Shown here: positions 1 through 10,370 of the stretch, piece by piece
Layout of the letters: every line of letters starts with the position of its first letter
How positions within the stretch are numbered: position 1 is the first letter of the stretch
DNA from: Chinchilla lanigera
Lineage: Eukaryota > Chordata > Mammalia > Rodentia > Chinchillidae
NCBI RefSeq assembly: GCF_000276665.1
Contig: NW_004955417.1
Location: 23,711,161-23,775,160, forward strand
DNA length: 64,000 nt
Reading direction: 5' to 3'
Notes under the pieces: generated by a model
What the model was told of the DNA's origin: nothing
The model's database searches: none
What the model saw: the letters and a program-made list of their open reading frames with translations, nothing else
Translations under genes and position numbers: made by a program

Positions 1-540
1 AAAAAAAAAAGGAAGCTATCAAAATGTTCCTGAAAAATTATCAAAGAGGAAGAGCAAGTAGCTCTAGTGAATACAAATAAAGATTAGTTATCATGAGTAA
101 TGAAAGGTTAGTTTTTGCAAGTTTGCATAAGAAGTGCAACTAAAAGCTAGCAAGATTTTCCACATCCCAGGTAATCAAGTGTGTTTTCACTTTGCTGCTG
201 GCATTGTCAATTGGTAGATACAATGTGGCAATGCATTTCTGGCTGTAATATCTGAAAAGTAAGTCAAGATGTGGAAAATGTCATGGAAAAGACAAGATCC
301 ACAATCATGGTACTTATGAGAGTGAAAAATTAGGAGTATTCCCCTCAAATGTCCAATAATAAAGGAACTGTCACCTGAATTTGAAAATATTTTCTCAAGA
401 GAATGTACAGATACCCCAAAATGACAGCTACAAGGACAAAATACAAGTGTCAAAGTTAACATAAATACACAAATCAGGTTATAAAATTACATATGCATGA
501 TAATTATAGCTATGCAAACACCTTCAAATAAAGACTAGAA
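1..540. other. Unassigned AT-rich sequence
   Basis: I see no gene or recognisable repeat here. The sequence opens with a short A run that may be the tail of an element lying outside the window. The one open frame on the minus strand has no protein-like features. Confidence 0.5.
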
Positions 541-683
541 GAAGGGTGTAGTGGTGCACTCCTGTAACCTCAACACTTGGGAGGCTGAAGCAGGAGGATT
601 GCCATGAGTTGGAGGACAGCCTGTGCTACATAGTGAGTTCAAGAGCAGCCTGAAATACATAGAAAGACCTTGTTTCAAAAAAT
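541..683 (+). mobile_element. B1 SINE (7SL-derived)
   Basis: This is a rodent B1 monomer. The sequence shows the B1 pattern in order: a diverged GGTGTAGTGGTGCACTCCTG head, GGGAGGCTGAAGCAGGAGGAT, then CAGCCTGTGCTACATAGTGAG, and an A-rich tail. A short duplication (ATAAAGA) may flank it but is weak. The divergence from consensus suggests a moderately old copy. B1 elements are non-autonomous and moved by L1 machinery. Confidence 0.88.
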
Positions 684-721
684 AATATATTGCATAAAAT
701 AAAGAATAAACATAAAAAGAT

Positions 722-945
722 TTGGTGTTAGATTTTCTGCTTCCTTTTCTGTATATATTTCTTATTTTAAAGAGAAAAGAACAAAATCAAAGACAAAAAC
801 AAAACGCAAAAACTATTAAAATGATACAGAATTTCAAAACAAGAAGACAGGAAATCAACAATGATTGTTGTATTACTTATTGTAATCTTCAAATTCAGAT
901 TACCAGATATGAGTATGCAAGATTGATCAAACAATTAAACACTAA
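722..945 (-). repeat. L1-like 3'-end repeat, first copy
   Basis: This segment is similar in the same orientation to 18729-18906. Shared blocks include ACAGAATTTCAAAA and CAGATTACCAGA, and both copies end, read on the minus strand, in CTCT(T)TAAAATAA. I infer the 3' untranslated end of a lineage-specific L1, because the second copy is fused to a U6 sequence in the way L1 template switching produces. This first copy continues past the point where the second joins U6, so it is the unfused form. The family name is not certain. Confidence 0.5.
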
Positions 946-1164
946 CTGTTCCTTTCAATAAACCAATAGAAATTAGTGCTACTTTTTTTCTGAAATTAGT
1001 GCTAATTTTTTTTTTCTGCTGTGTTTTTCTTGGAAAACTACATTTTCACTGAGGAAATGAGACATGGGAATATTCCAACATAGAAATCTGGAATAAATAA
1101 AGACTTGGGCATTCATAAGAACAGCTGACACTGTCAGAGATCTCATTGTGTGTCCAACATTGTT

Positions 1165-1320
1165 TCCAGTGCTTTAGAGGGGCTGCCCCATTTAGTCTTC
1201 CAACAAACCAGTGAGGTAGGCATGATTATCTTCTTTAATTTAACTGATGTAAACATGAAGCACAGGGGGTCAGGTCACACATCCAAGTGCATACCGCTGG
1301 CCAGTAGTTATCAGCCTCCA
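1165..1320 (-). repeat. MIR SINE remnant
   Basis: The order of motifs matches the reverse complement of MIR: CATTTAGTCTTCCAACAAACC, GTGAGGTAGGCATGATTATC, a diverged poly-purine block with GAAGCACAGGGGGTCAGGTC, then CATCCAAGTG. MIR is an ancient mammalian tRNA-derived SINE that used L2 machinery. Open frames here are incidental. Confidence 0.7.
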
Positions 1321-1544
1321 AGTGCACCTTTCCTCTTCTCTGTAGAGAGCTCTTGCTGCAAGGTGGCTGCTGAGCCAGTGTTGCCTCCTCTGCTCCGTTC
1401 CCCCTCTTGCCTCCTGATGGAGCCATCCTACTGGAAACCAGCACATGCTGTGGTCGGCCTTCAGCAGGGCAAACACAGATCTATGGAGGAGAATCAGGCC
1501 CAAAAATTAGCGAGAAATCGGAAACAAAGGGGAGGGATTGTTTT

Positions 1545-1915
1545 TTAATTTTTATTTTTATTACTGCATAATTTTTATATTGATCCCAAGGAGTGGGTAC
1601 ATTATGTAACACGTCTTGATTCCTTTATGTCCCCTTTCTTCTCTTGGTCCCTTTCCCATTTGCAAAAGATCTATCTGGCTGCTTCCTAGTATCTATCTTT
1701 ATTTTGCTCTTGAATTTATTTATAGTTCAGATTTCTCATAGAAGAAAAACCATGGGACATTTAAGCTTGAATGTCTGGCTTATTCCATTGAATATTATGG
1801 TCTCCAGGTACATCCATTTTCCTACAAACTCATCCATCTTTATGGTAGAGTAGTATTTCATTCATGTGTTCACAACATATAAGCTGTTTTCAAGATTTAG
1901 ATAAACATTGTATTA
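1545..1915 (-). mobile_element. L1 LINE, 3' end, 5'-truncated
   Basis: This is the 3' untranslated region and the extreme end of ORF2 of an L1, read on the minus strand. It is recognisably related to 26876-27280: both have ATTACTG/AGTGCAT(AAT), a CAC(G/A)TCTTGATTCC/CATTCC block and the L1 block near CTTTATGGTAGAGTAGTATTTCATTC. The 5' part is missing, as is usual for L1 insertions. No intact coding sequence remains. Confidence 0.72.
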
Positions 1916-2079
1916 AAAATGACAATACCATTTCTCACCAATTCAACTGCCAATATTTTAAAAAATACTTTCCAGAATTGAAGAGTGCCAGGAAGTAAAC
2001 AATTTCCTATTATGCTGACAAAAGGTAATGTTACTAGGTATTGAGGTACTGGAGGCCCCTGCTAGAGATTCTTTCTAGG

Positions 2080-2490
2080 TTCTTCCGCCCTGAACAAAGA
2101 ATTGGACAAAACAAGCATAAAAAGTAGCAAGGTTTTACATTTATCAAAGGTAGGAAAACAAACATGCTCTGCAGAATGAGTCCAGTCTAATTAAAAGTAG
2201 GAGAAGAAGTATGCTCTGCAGGGTGAGGGTGGAGCACAGTGAAGGAGAGAGCACAATGGCCACAAGGAAAGTGGCCACCATCTTTTGTAGCCCCCACTCC
2301 TCAGGCTGATGCGAAATCTAGGTCATCCTATCAAACACCTGTTTGATTCCCTATGGGAAGAATTAAAGATAGTATTCTCTGATTGGCCTCAGGTGCAAGG
2401 CATGGACGCCTGTCTCTCCATGGAAGCCTGGATCTCCATGATTGACAGATCATGTTTATGTTTCCAGCCAGTTTGCCACACCCTAATCAC
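2080..2490 (-). repeat. Possible endogenous retrovirus LTR remnant
   Basis: The segment resembles 11900-12320 at AAGCATAAAAAGTAGCAAGG(TTTTA), which would be a polyadenylation region read on the minus strand. It also carries a short internal tandem duplication around ATGCTCTGCAG. I infer a solo LTR of an ERV1- or ERVK-like element, but could not define ends or a target-site duplication. It may instead be another repeat class. Confidence 0.35.
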
Positions 2491-3000
2491 CTGCTTTGGT
2501 AAGTTGATGCTTTCTGTAGAATAATTTATCAATCTATGTCATGAGTTCAGGATTTCAGATCTGTAAGCTTCTTAAATGGGAACTTTAAATTTTCTTAATC
2601 TAATAGTAAAAGATGCAAGTCAACATATGCAGTAATGCTATTGTTTACCTCAGAAATTTTTGTAATAAAGACTAGTAGAAAGTTCTTAAATATCCAGTTA
2701 AGAGGAAGTGGAAAAATAATACATTGGCTACGTATAAGTTACTAGGTATCTATTTTAAATTATGTTGCAAGAGAATATTTAGCACCATGGAATGATCATG
2801 ATACATTATACAGTGTGATTCTACTCTCCGTATTTTAAAAAACACATCTAGAGCCCGCAAGAATTTGTTCTTTCGATGAAGGTGCAAGAACTATCACATT
2901 CCTTCATCTAGCTAGTTTTGATGGAATCTGGCTTTCAATCCATCTCTTTGTGACTGCAAGGAAGCACAGAGTCAGGAAAAGTTGGTGCTCCCTCTCTGCA
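2491..3000. other. Unassigned sequence
   Basis: No gene, RNA or repeat is recognised in this AT-rich stretch. Confidence 0.5.
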
Positions 3001-3006
3001 TTCTAT

Positions 3007-3038
3007 CCCCGTGTGTGCGCACATACACGTGTATGCAC

Positions 3039-3076
<38 letters not shown>
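3007..3076. repeat. (CA)n microsatellite with alternating purine-pyrimidine lead
   Basis: A run of CA dinucleotides is preceded by GTGTGTGCGCACATACACGTGTATGCACAC, itself nearly pure alternating purine-pyrimidine. Such tracts can adopt left-handed helix and are usually length-polymorphic. The histidine-threonine open frames across it are artefacts of the repeat. Confidence 0.95.
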
Positions 3077-3078
<2 letters not shown>

Positions 3079-3079
3079 T

Positions 3080-3785
3080 TGTATCTTCCTGCTATCCCAG
3101 GGCTTTTGTGGTACCTAGAAAAGCAAGACCTGCCCATCATTTGGCTACGATTGTTGTCTCTGTTGCCATTGACTCTTGAATGTACACCTGGATGACAAAA
3201 GTTGCAATTCTGGAGGAAAGTGCAAAAAGACGTAGAGTGGGACTCCTACAGTACTGGACTTGTTACAGGTTGGCTTCAGGAGGCTCCTGCAACCATTGCC
3301 ACAGCAATGGTAGTTGGAGCCTTGCTGCAAGGATGCACCAGGAGAGATTTTTCCATTGCTGAATTGTTGAGTATAGAGACAGTGTTATTCTCTCTTCTTC
3401 AACCTCTACTGGCCACTTCAGTCCCTTCTAACGCCATGCTATTCACTGTATCTAAGCTTCAGTGTATCTCACTTTCCCCCGTGTACGTTAGTCCTGCTTT
3501 AATTCCATGATAAATCTAATCCTCAAAAAAAAGGCCTTGGTTAATTATTTTTTGATGACTTCCAAGACCCAGTCTCCATCTCTCAAATCCAATCCACATA
3601 CATAAATACATACATAAACATCCTAAGACACACAGAGGGAAAAATTCACATACAGAGAAATTTAAGCTTGAATTCAAAGGCGAGTGGCTTTTTCACTGTT
3701 TTACTTTTTCCAAAAGTGTGTATGCATGTTGAGGTATAGAGAGAAGAGAATAGAAAGGGAAGATGTGAAATAAGACACATAGAGT
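3080..3785. other. Unassigned sequence
   Basis: No recognisable gene or repeat. Two short overlapping open frames near 3180-3510 have no protein-like pattern. A local run of CATA units lies near 3596-3625. Confidence 0.45.
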
Positions 3786-4155
3786 GTTATGGTTTATTTC
3801 TAGATGTTCCCTAAAGCTTCTTGTGCTCAAAGGTGAGCTTTTGGAAAGTGACTGGGTTATGGAGGCTTACAGCTGCTTGCTGTGCAGAGGTGCAGTCTGG
3901 TCAGAGAAAGCGGGTCACTGGGGTAAGGGAGTCCGGTCCATCTTCCTCCCTGGCTCCTCCCTTGATGCTGCTCCCTGGCAGCGTTACATAAGCAGCTATT
4001 CTTCTGCAATGCCCCTCTGTCACGCTACCCGGCCTTGGAGCCACCAGACTCTGCACTGAAACCTCTACAAACTGTGAGCCAAAATAAACCTCTCCTCCTT
4101 TAAACCATGGGTGTCAGGTACTGTGTCTCAGTGATGGGGAAAAGAAGTAAGACAA
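3786..4155 (+). mobile_element. MaLR-type solo LTR
   Basis: The element starts TGTTATGGTTTATTTCTAGATG and ends AAGTAAGACA, the TG...CA frame of an LTR. Inside are CTGAAACCTCTACAAACTGTG and an AATAAA polyadenylation signal near 4083, all typical of the ERVL-MaLR superfamily. Flanking pentamers (TAGAG left, AAGAG right) differ by one base, consistent with an aged 5-bp target-site duplication. No internal retroviral sequence adjoins it, so it is a solo LTR. Related copies in this window lie at 12607, 19233, 26108, 35280 and 54877. Confidence 0.82.
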
Positions 4156-4344
4156 AGAGAAAATATCTTTCACCGAAGCGATGAGAACAGTCCTCAAACC
4201 TGTCACCTGCATGTGCATTAAAAAGCTTGGAAGATGTTACTTGCATTATTGTTTGTAGTTCTTGGATTACAGATGCTCATTTTCATTTTTATTGTTATTT
4301 TCTAAATCTTCCACAAAAATATATGCTGCTTAATCATTGAAACA

Positions 4345-4420
4345 GTGTTTTGGGAATTGACCCCACCTGCTAGGCAAGCACTGTATGGCTGAGCTACATC
4401 CACAGGCCAAGAGTGCATCT
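4345..4420 (-). repeat. ID SINE remnant
   Basis: Read on the minus strand the segment has GGCCTGTGGATGTAGCTCAG followed by CTTGCCTAGCAGG and a diverged B-box region, the layout of an ID element. The A-rich tail is poor and the copy is old and degraded. Confidence 0.6.
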
Positions 4421-4613
4421 TTTCCCCCCAGTGAGAGATATCAACTACATTTGGTTTTCCCTATGATTTTCTTTTACCATACTTCTTAAATTACAAACAT
4501 ATTTTTAAACAAAAAATATATAAAAACAATGAGAATTCCTTTACTGAACAGCACAGAGCATGACTGTAAAAGCATTTTGGAAAAAGGTGAGAAAAATTAC
4601 AGAACCACTTTTT

Positions 4614-4712
4614 TTTGTTTTGTTTTGGTTTTTCTCCGGTACCGGGAACCGAACTCACGACCTTGCGCATGCCAGGCAGGCGATTTTGCCGCTGAGCTAA
4701 ATCCCCAGCCCC
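4614..4712 (-). mobile_element. ID SINE with target-site duplication
   Basis: On the minus strand it begins GGGGCTGGGGATTTAGCTCA, has a perfect pol III A box (TAGCTCAGCGG), and a B box with one mismatch (GTTCGGTTC), then an A-rich tail. The target-site duplication CAGAACCACTTTTT flanks it at 4600-4613 and 4713-4726; its last T bases merge with the tail. The near-perfect ends suggest a comparatively recent insertion by L1 machinery. Confidence 0.92.
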
Positions 4713-4920
4713 CAGAACCACTTTTTAAATTGTAGTTCTATAGGAATCAGTGCACAATATTCTGAAGTAATTGAGTTAAGGGCATCATTGGTTTAGGACC
4801 TAAGCATTTGAATATTTGTCTTGATTTTAATAATTTTCGCTTCTACAGATTTTCTAAATGATGCTACTGTAGGAGTACAAACCCAACTGTGACTGAAATC
4901 CCTAGACTTAGAGAAATAAT

Positions 4921-5060
4921 GTTAGCGGGCGTGGTGGCACGTGCCTGTGATCCTAGCACTTGGGAGGCTGAGACAGGAGGATTGTTGGGAGTTTGAGGCC
5001 AGCCTGGGCTACAAAGTGAGCTCAAGGCCACTGAACTGCACAGGGAGACCCTATCTCAAA
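4921..5060 (+). mobile_element. B1 SINE
   Basis: A well-preserved B1: GGGCGTGGTGGCACGTGCCTG, GGGAGGCTGAGACAGGAGGA, GGCCAGCCTGGGCTACAAAG and an ending CCCTATCTCAAAAACAAAG. Its A-rich tail has expanded into the (GAAA)n tract that follows. Flanks GAAATAATGTT and GAAAGAATGTT suggest a target-site duplication that includes the distal tail. Confidence 0.93.
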
Positions 5061-5064
5061 AACA

Positions 5065-5120
<56 letters not shown>
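5061..5120 (+). repeat. (GAAA)n microsatellite grown from a B1 tail
   Basis: Roughly fourteen GAAA units follow directly on the B1. Tetranucleotide tracts of this kind commonly arise in SINE tails and are expected to vary in length between individuals. The lysine-rich open frame here is the repeat translated. Confidence 0.95.
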
Positions 5121-6364
5121 ATGTTTAACCATTCCTTTGACCTAAAACACTGTCTCATTGGAACACAGGCTCAGAAATGGTCACATGTTCAAAAAACTAT
5201 TGCCAGTACCTTCCATTTTCCTTCTTTCAAAATCAGAGTCTTTTGACAGCTGTCACTGTCAGCTACCAAAGAGGAATGCAGATCTGATCGTGCCACACAA
5301 GAATCCAGCATCCCCATAGCAGTGTTCTGATTGGTGACAATCTCAAGCATGGCCCAGGTCGTTTTCCATTCTGGAGACATTTTATTTCAATACTCTCTCC
5401 TCTGGCTGGGCACCTATTCAGACATTAAAATCCATATCTTCCTTTAAGAACTCTCCATCACAGAGCCATTATTGCCCTTGGCCCCAGCGTAGATAAACCT
5501 TAGCTGTGTGATCAGAAGCTCCCGGGAGAGAGAGGGGAGTTGGAGGGGGAGCAGAAAAGGCAATAAACAGAAAGTATTTAGTAACATTTTTCCCAGCATC
5601 CAGGCTCATCTGACTCAGAGATGCTTTGTGTTGATTGTCAAACCCAGGGATTATTGGACACAGATGTACTCAAGGGGTTCTTCTCTTTCTCTCTGTTTCT
5701 CAAGTTGCCCTTAGTCACCCTAAAATCAGGGCCAGACTTTTTAACAGAAAAAGGCAACCTGGCAGCAAGCTTGGCCAAGATATGAGCTCATCTGCTACTC
5801 AGTGGATCCAAGTTCAGGCCCTACTTCCTGCGTGGTTCTGCATGTCCTTGGTTTTCAGAGGAGATGCTCCTCCCAGGGTTCTCAGAGAGAGAGAAAGTCT
5901 GTCCATGTAAGACAGGGAGACAACAGAACTGTGTCCTACAGAGCTCCACATTCAGCTGATTCAAGGGCAGTTTGGGTTTGCAGCTGTAGCCAAGACAGCA
6001 AAGTGTTCAGATCTTCTCTCAAATTCACATCGTTCGGAGTATGAACTAATAGGCCACTGTGTCCCTGAGGGCTCAGTCTTTAATTAATTCAACATTCACT
6101 GAGTATGACTAAATGCCAACCATTATACTTGCCTTTGTAACAGCAGAGGTCTTACTCAAAATCAGTACTGTTTGTGTGTTTCAGTACCTGAATGTTTCCC
6201 CACCTAGAATGTGAGCCCCAAGAGGTCAGGAGCTGGGGGCTTGTCACCTCCTGAAGGCTTAAAAATCTTTTCTGAAATTAATTAACTAGTGAGTCCGTAG
6301 AGTAATACATTCACACTGGAAATGTAGCTAAAAGGGGCAAGAAGTAGTAAGACTGTATAAAGGA
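5121..6364. other. Unassigned, mostly unique sequence
   Basis: No coding gene or clear repeat is recognised. Several short overlapping plus-strand open frames between 5500 and 6045 have no domain-like character. A GAGA-rich patch lies near 5885-5900. Confidence 0.45.
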
Positions 6365-6545
6365 AATACTTTGGCTTTTGGAGTTAGACCTGGATTACAT
6401 TTCAGATTTACCTTCCTGATTTGGTGTCCTCCTATATAAAGGGAAATATTTACTCAGATGGACTCTTGAGGATGTAATGAGTTAATAAGTATGAAATTCC
6501 TGACATATTTAATCTATATAAAGTACCTGGTTCTTTGTAACAGGT
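6365..6545 (+). repeat. MIR SINE remnant
   Basis: Diverged MIR in forward orientation: GGAGTTAGACCTGGATTACA, a CCTATATAAAGGGAAATA block in place of the usual AAAATGGGGATAATA, GAGGATGTAATGAGTTAATA and TATAAAGTACCTGG. The motif order and spacing are those of MIR. Confidence 0.75.
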
Positions 6546-6596
6546 CGAAAAGTGCTAATTTCTCACCCTATCACCTGTTTCTAAATCTCAGTTCAT

Positions 6597-6960
6597 TGTT
6601 GCTATGGTCTGGTGATGGGGTTTAACTGTTTAATTATGTCCCCCAAGTGCCCATGTGTTGGAGTATTGGTCCTGAGGGTCACATTGTTGGAATTGCTATG
6701 GACCTCCAAGATACAGAGCCTAGTGGAAGGCTTTTTTAGGTCAGTGGCCTCAGGGAAGACCATAGGACATGATCTTTCCATCTCTCTCTGCTTTGGTTTG
6801 AATTGGGACCCTTTGTTCATACACACATTCCTACCGCGATATGCCACCATCCCCTACCCTCACCAGGATTCAACCGATGGAGCCTCTGCCTAACAGTGGT
6901 CTTTCAACTTTCAAAACTTGTGACCTAAACTTCAGAACTGGCCTGTCTCAAGTATTCCAC
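6597..6960 (+). mobile_element. MaLR-type LTR remnant (MST/MLT1-like)
   Basis: Begins TGTTGCTATGGTCTGG and carries TATGTCCCCCAAGTGCCCAT, a common 5' MaLR LTR motif, then CATCTCTCTCTGCTTTG. The 3' limit is approximate. No target-site duplication was found, and no internal region adjoins. Confidence 0.65.
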
Positions 6961-7299
6961 TGTAGCAGGATGAAGCTGACTAGTGGAATTATATTTAAAA
7001 TGACAACTGTATTGCCTATTTCATTGTGGTGTTGTAAAGATTTTATCACTGTGGAAATTTCCTGAAATGATGCCCAGCAAATATCACCTCTCTTCTCCTT
7101 ATATTTCTCCTAATTTCATTATGAAGTTAATGGATGAGGCTGAAAGAAAGAAGTGGGTTGACTCTTGCTAAGACACTCAATACAAGCATTTCTAAGTTTT
7201 TAACCCTTCAACAGCTCCCTGGGGAAAAGATTGTGACAGAGACTGCTTGTGCTCTTCTATTTCCTTTTTTCTCAAATCTGGAGTCCCTGGGTTTTAATA

Positions 7300-8005
7300 T
7301 ATAGATACTCAGAATGAAACTACAGTTCCCAGCCCTTCTTGTAAGTAGCTGTGACCATGTAACTGGGTTACAGTCAATGGACTATGAATGGCAGTGATCA
7401 ATTCACTTTAGATCCTGCCTTTTCCAGGGAAGGGCTGTGTCCCCCCTTTCTTCATTTCCCACTCTGTGCACCTGACCATCAGAGTGGTGAATTGTATGGG
7501 ACAGTGAGGACAAGGCCCTAACCTACGGAAAGCAGACCATGAGCCAACAGCAGCTGGTCTAGGTCCATTCCCACTACTGTAAAACAATGCCCGAGGCTGA
7601 ACAATCTATAAATGACAAAATGTTATTACTCAGAGTTCCACAGGTTTGGAAGCCCAAGATCCAGGGGTCTGGTGAAGACCTGACCTGTGTTTCAGTGGAG
7701 GTGATATTGCTATGTCCTCACAGGGTGGAAGCAGGGAGCTCACTTCAGCCTCATTCATAAGGACACTAATCCAATTTCCCCTTCTCACTTAACCATCTTC
7801 CAAACCCCTGCTACTTCATCCTATCAGCAGAAGCTATCCCAACACTCACACACAGCAGGAAGCAAAGTCCCCAGACCACAAGGAAACCATGTCAGTCCCA
7901 GAATGTTTATTTTCAGTCACCTGAGAGAGAAATAAATATCTCTTTTTCTTAAACTATAGCTATTTTGGGTCTTTGCTGTTGCAGATGAAGCTAAATGTGG
8001 TCTAA
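7300..8005 (+). repeat. Old LTR-like repeat split by a younger LTR
   Basis: The left part contains CTACAGTTCCCAGCCCTTCTTG and TGTGACCATGTAACTGGGTT; the right part resumes after 7880 with GAGAGAGAAATAAATATCTC and CTATTTTGGGTCTTTGCTGTT. These are the beginning and end of one known type of mammalian interspersed repeat whose family I cannot name with certainty. The gap between is filled by the MaLR-type LTR at 7561-7878. Confidence 0.55.
7561..7878 (-). mobile_element. MaLR-type LTR (MST/THE1-like), nested
   Basis: On the plus strand it reads GTAAAACAATGCCCGAGGCTG, AATCTATAAATGACAAAATG, GTTCCACAGGTTTGGAAGCC and CCAAGATCCAGGGGTCTGG, the reverse complement of the 3' half of an MST/THE1-type LTR. 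It interrupts the older repeat at 7300-8005 and so is the younger of the two. Exact ends are not fixed. Confidence 0.7.
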
Positions 8006-8070
8006 AAACAGAGATACGAAGAGATCTGAGGCTGTCAGGCTTTGTCAATGGTTCATTCTCACCTCAGCTA

Positions 8071-8122
<52 letters not shown>
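8071..8122. repeat. (CA)n microsatellite
   Basis: An uninterrupted CA tract of about 50 bases. The two histidine-threonine open frames crossing it are repeat artefacts. Confidence 0.97.
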
Positions 8123-8125
<3 letters not shown>

Positions 8126-8404
8126 CCAGTGTCCCTGTCACCAGGAAAGGCCAGTCTGCTGCCTGGTGCCACGGCCATCCTCTTACTGGCTTCTCTACCA
8201 GCAGGTGTTAAATCCCCTGCTTAATCATGGCCGGCAAATCTGAATTCAGCCTAGCCTTAAGAGCCCCTTCCAAGACCAAGCTTGTCTGTGAAGCACCGCC
8301 CCCACCTCCACTGAATGGCACTTCCCTTGGCTGTCTCCCTGGTCTGACTTTTCTGGAAGCTGCACATATCATCTGCCATTTGGATCCAATCCGGACTCTG
8401 TTTC

Positions 8405-8725
8405 CTAGCCCATGATATTTTACTTGTTTTCTTGCATGGCCCTCTTTGTTTTAACAGCAAACTCATTAAGAACAAGAACCATATTTTAAGCACAGTATCT
8501 GATTTTTTGGTATTTTTATCAGATTTTAGAAGTAATTTTAACCATGAATCATCATGCTCTGAACTCTCAAAACATTTGTGGTCTTAATGGCTTGTTTGTA
8601 TGCTTTTCCAAAGCGTGATGTCCTCAAGGGCAAGAGAAGAGCACGTCATCACAATTTCTGCAGCCACAACACCTGACTTATGCGTGTAACTCACTAAGTG
8701 TGATTGACAGATGAACAAATGAATC
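8405..8725 (+). repeat. Possible L2 LINE 3' remnant
   Basis: Weak resemblance to the L2 3' end: a CTCATTAAGAACAAGAACCATATTTT block in place of the usual 'gagggcagggacc' sequence, and an ending GATGAACAAATGAATC. The match is partial and could be chance. Confidence 0.3.
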
Positions 8726-10180
8726 TTGGTAGAGCCCTAGCATGTAGATAAATATCATGTACTTAATGCCTAGATGCCTCTAAACTAATGACTTTGGGTA
8801 GGTATTTCCAAGGACCAAAGACCTTTTATCTTTGGGTTTGGTACTTATATGAACTAAAATACTTTCAATTGTAAGCCATGGGAGTTTGAGAAGCAGAAAT
8901 TTTAGTCTCCTGTAACAGGGAATCCAAATGAGTGCCTTAAATACTGCTGGATCCAGACATTCAAAGTAAGTGATCAGAACTGTGTATGTCTTACATAAAT
9001 CTCCTTATGGTGTCCCTCCATGAGAGCTTTCTACTTACCCAAGAGTTAGCCTAGCAAACCCAGCTGTGCAATGAAGAATGTGTTTCCTGGTGTCTGAAAT
9101 AAAAGAGCACAAGGAGTACTTTTATTGACTGGTCTAACTTTGAACATATGTCCATACTGAAATAATTACGGCCCAAAAACTTGGACATTTTATTGGATGT
9201 ATCTGGGTCACATTTCCAGCCGCTGAAACTACAGGAGAGGACCAACTGAGTTAGCTCCACACAAGCTCCAGCATAAAAGGGTAATTAGAGGGAAACAGTA
9301 TAAATTAGACAAACAGAATATGTCCATCACCGTCCTGGAGCCGATTGCTCTTCCTAGATTCAGTCTACTCAAAGCCTTTTCCCAGGACCTGTGCCAGTCT
9401 AGATTTCCTCTCACCATACTCTCGCCACTGTTGTTGTGCTGTGGTTAACTTAACATCTTTGTTCAACATCTCCTTTTAACACAGCCCTTCCTAGCACGTC
9501 TAAAGTGTGCCTGGTAGTCTATGGGACAGACAGTGAGCTGTTCAGAAGTTTAGAAGCTGCTTTACTTCCTGACTCTTTCAAACTTAGGACATAGGGGCCT
9601 GGAGCCAGTCCCTGGTGATATTGCACAAAAGGATTCTGCTTCTAGACATGATTTTCTAACAGGAAAGAAATTCAGGCTGACCTATTGACTAGCCCCATCA
9701 GTCTATCAAGAAACTATGTGGTAATTAATCAAGTAATTTCTTTTCTAATTGTGACCAAAGCTGATGTCCAACATCTTAAGAAGATACTAGATTTCTTCAG
9801 ACTTTGAAAAGATGAGCTCCTTGAACAACAGTGGAATCTCAGGTCCCTGTGTTCTCGGTTCTCCAGGTTTTCTGGCACCTGTTGAACATGACTGGTTCCC
9901 AGCAAGAGAAAAGATGTTGAAGGTTGTGCACTGGGTGGTTTCAAGAGTGGATTTTGGAAAGAACTCAACTTCAGAGCTGCCGTCCTACTTTTCTTGCCTC
10001 CTACCAAATGACACACAAGACTTCTTTGAAATTTCAACCCAAACTAGACTTTGTGCAAGATTTCCTGAAGCAGTTTGCCCTGCTTGAGCAATCTCTGGGG
10101 TCAGTGCTTCCCCCTGATTTTCTCTCTAGCACTTACTGGGTATCTTTAGCATTCTCAGGATCTCATTTAGTTACTACTAC
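8726..10180. other. Unassigned, mostly unique sequence
   Basis: No gene, RNA or repeat is recognised. Open frames at 9729-10037 (minus) and 9812-10277 (plus) overlap one another and have no recognisable domain. Confidence 0.45.
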
Positions 10181-10184
10181 GGCC

Positions 10185-10370
10185 TCAGAGCTTCACAGTT
10201 TACAGATTATTTTCCCCAAATATCATCATGTGTCACAGCAGCTTGAGAAACAGCATTACTGTTGCGCTGAGTGGTGACAAAACTGAGATTCCAAGAGGTT
10301 TATTGAAAAGCTAAGGACACAGAACCCGTACATAGCACAGAAGGTCTCACACCCAGTCCTTTCTTTTACC
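10185..10370 (-). repeat. MIR SINE remnant
   Basis: Reverse-complement MIR order: TTCACAGTTTACAGATTATT, GTGACAAAACTGAGATTCCAAG (the usual 'gatgaggaaactgaggcacagag' block), then AAGCTAAGGACACAGAACC. Heavily diverged. Confidence 0.6.

Noticed and set aside
2950..3195. Histidine/threonine-rich open frames
   Set aside because: They are the (CA)n microsatellite translated; nothing beyond the repeat supports a gene. The same applies to 7995-8243.
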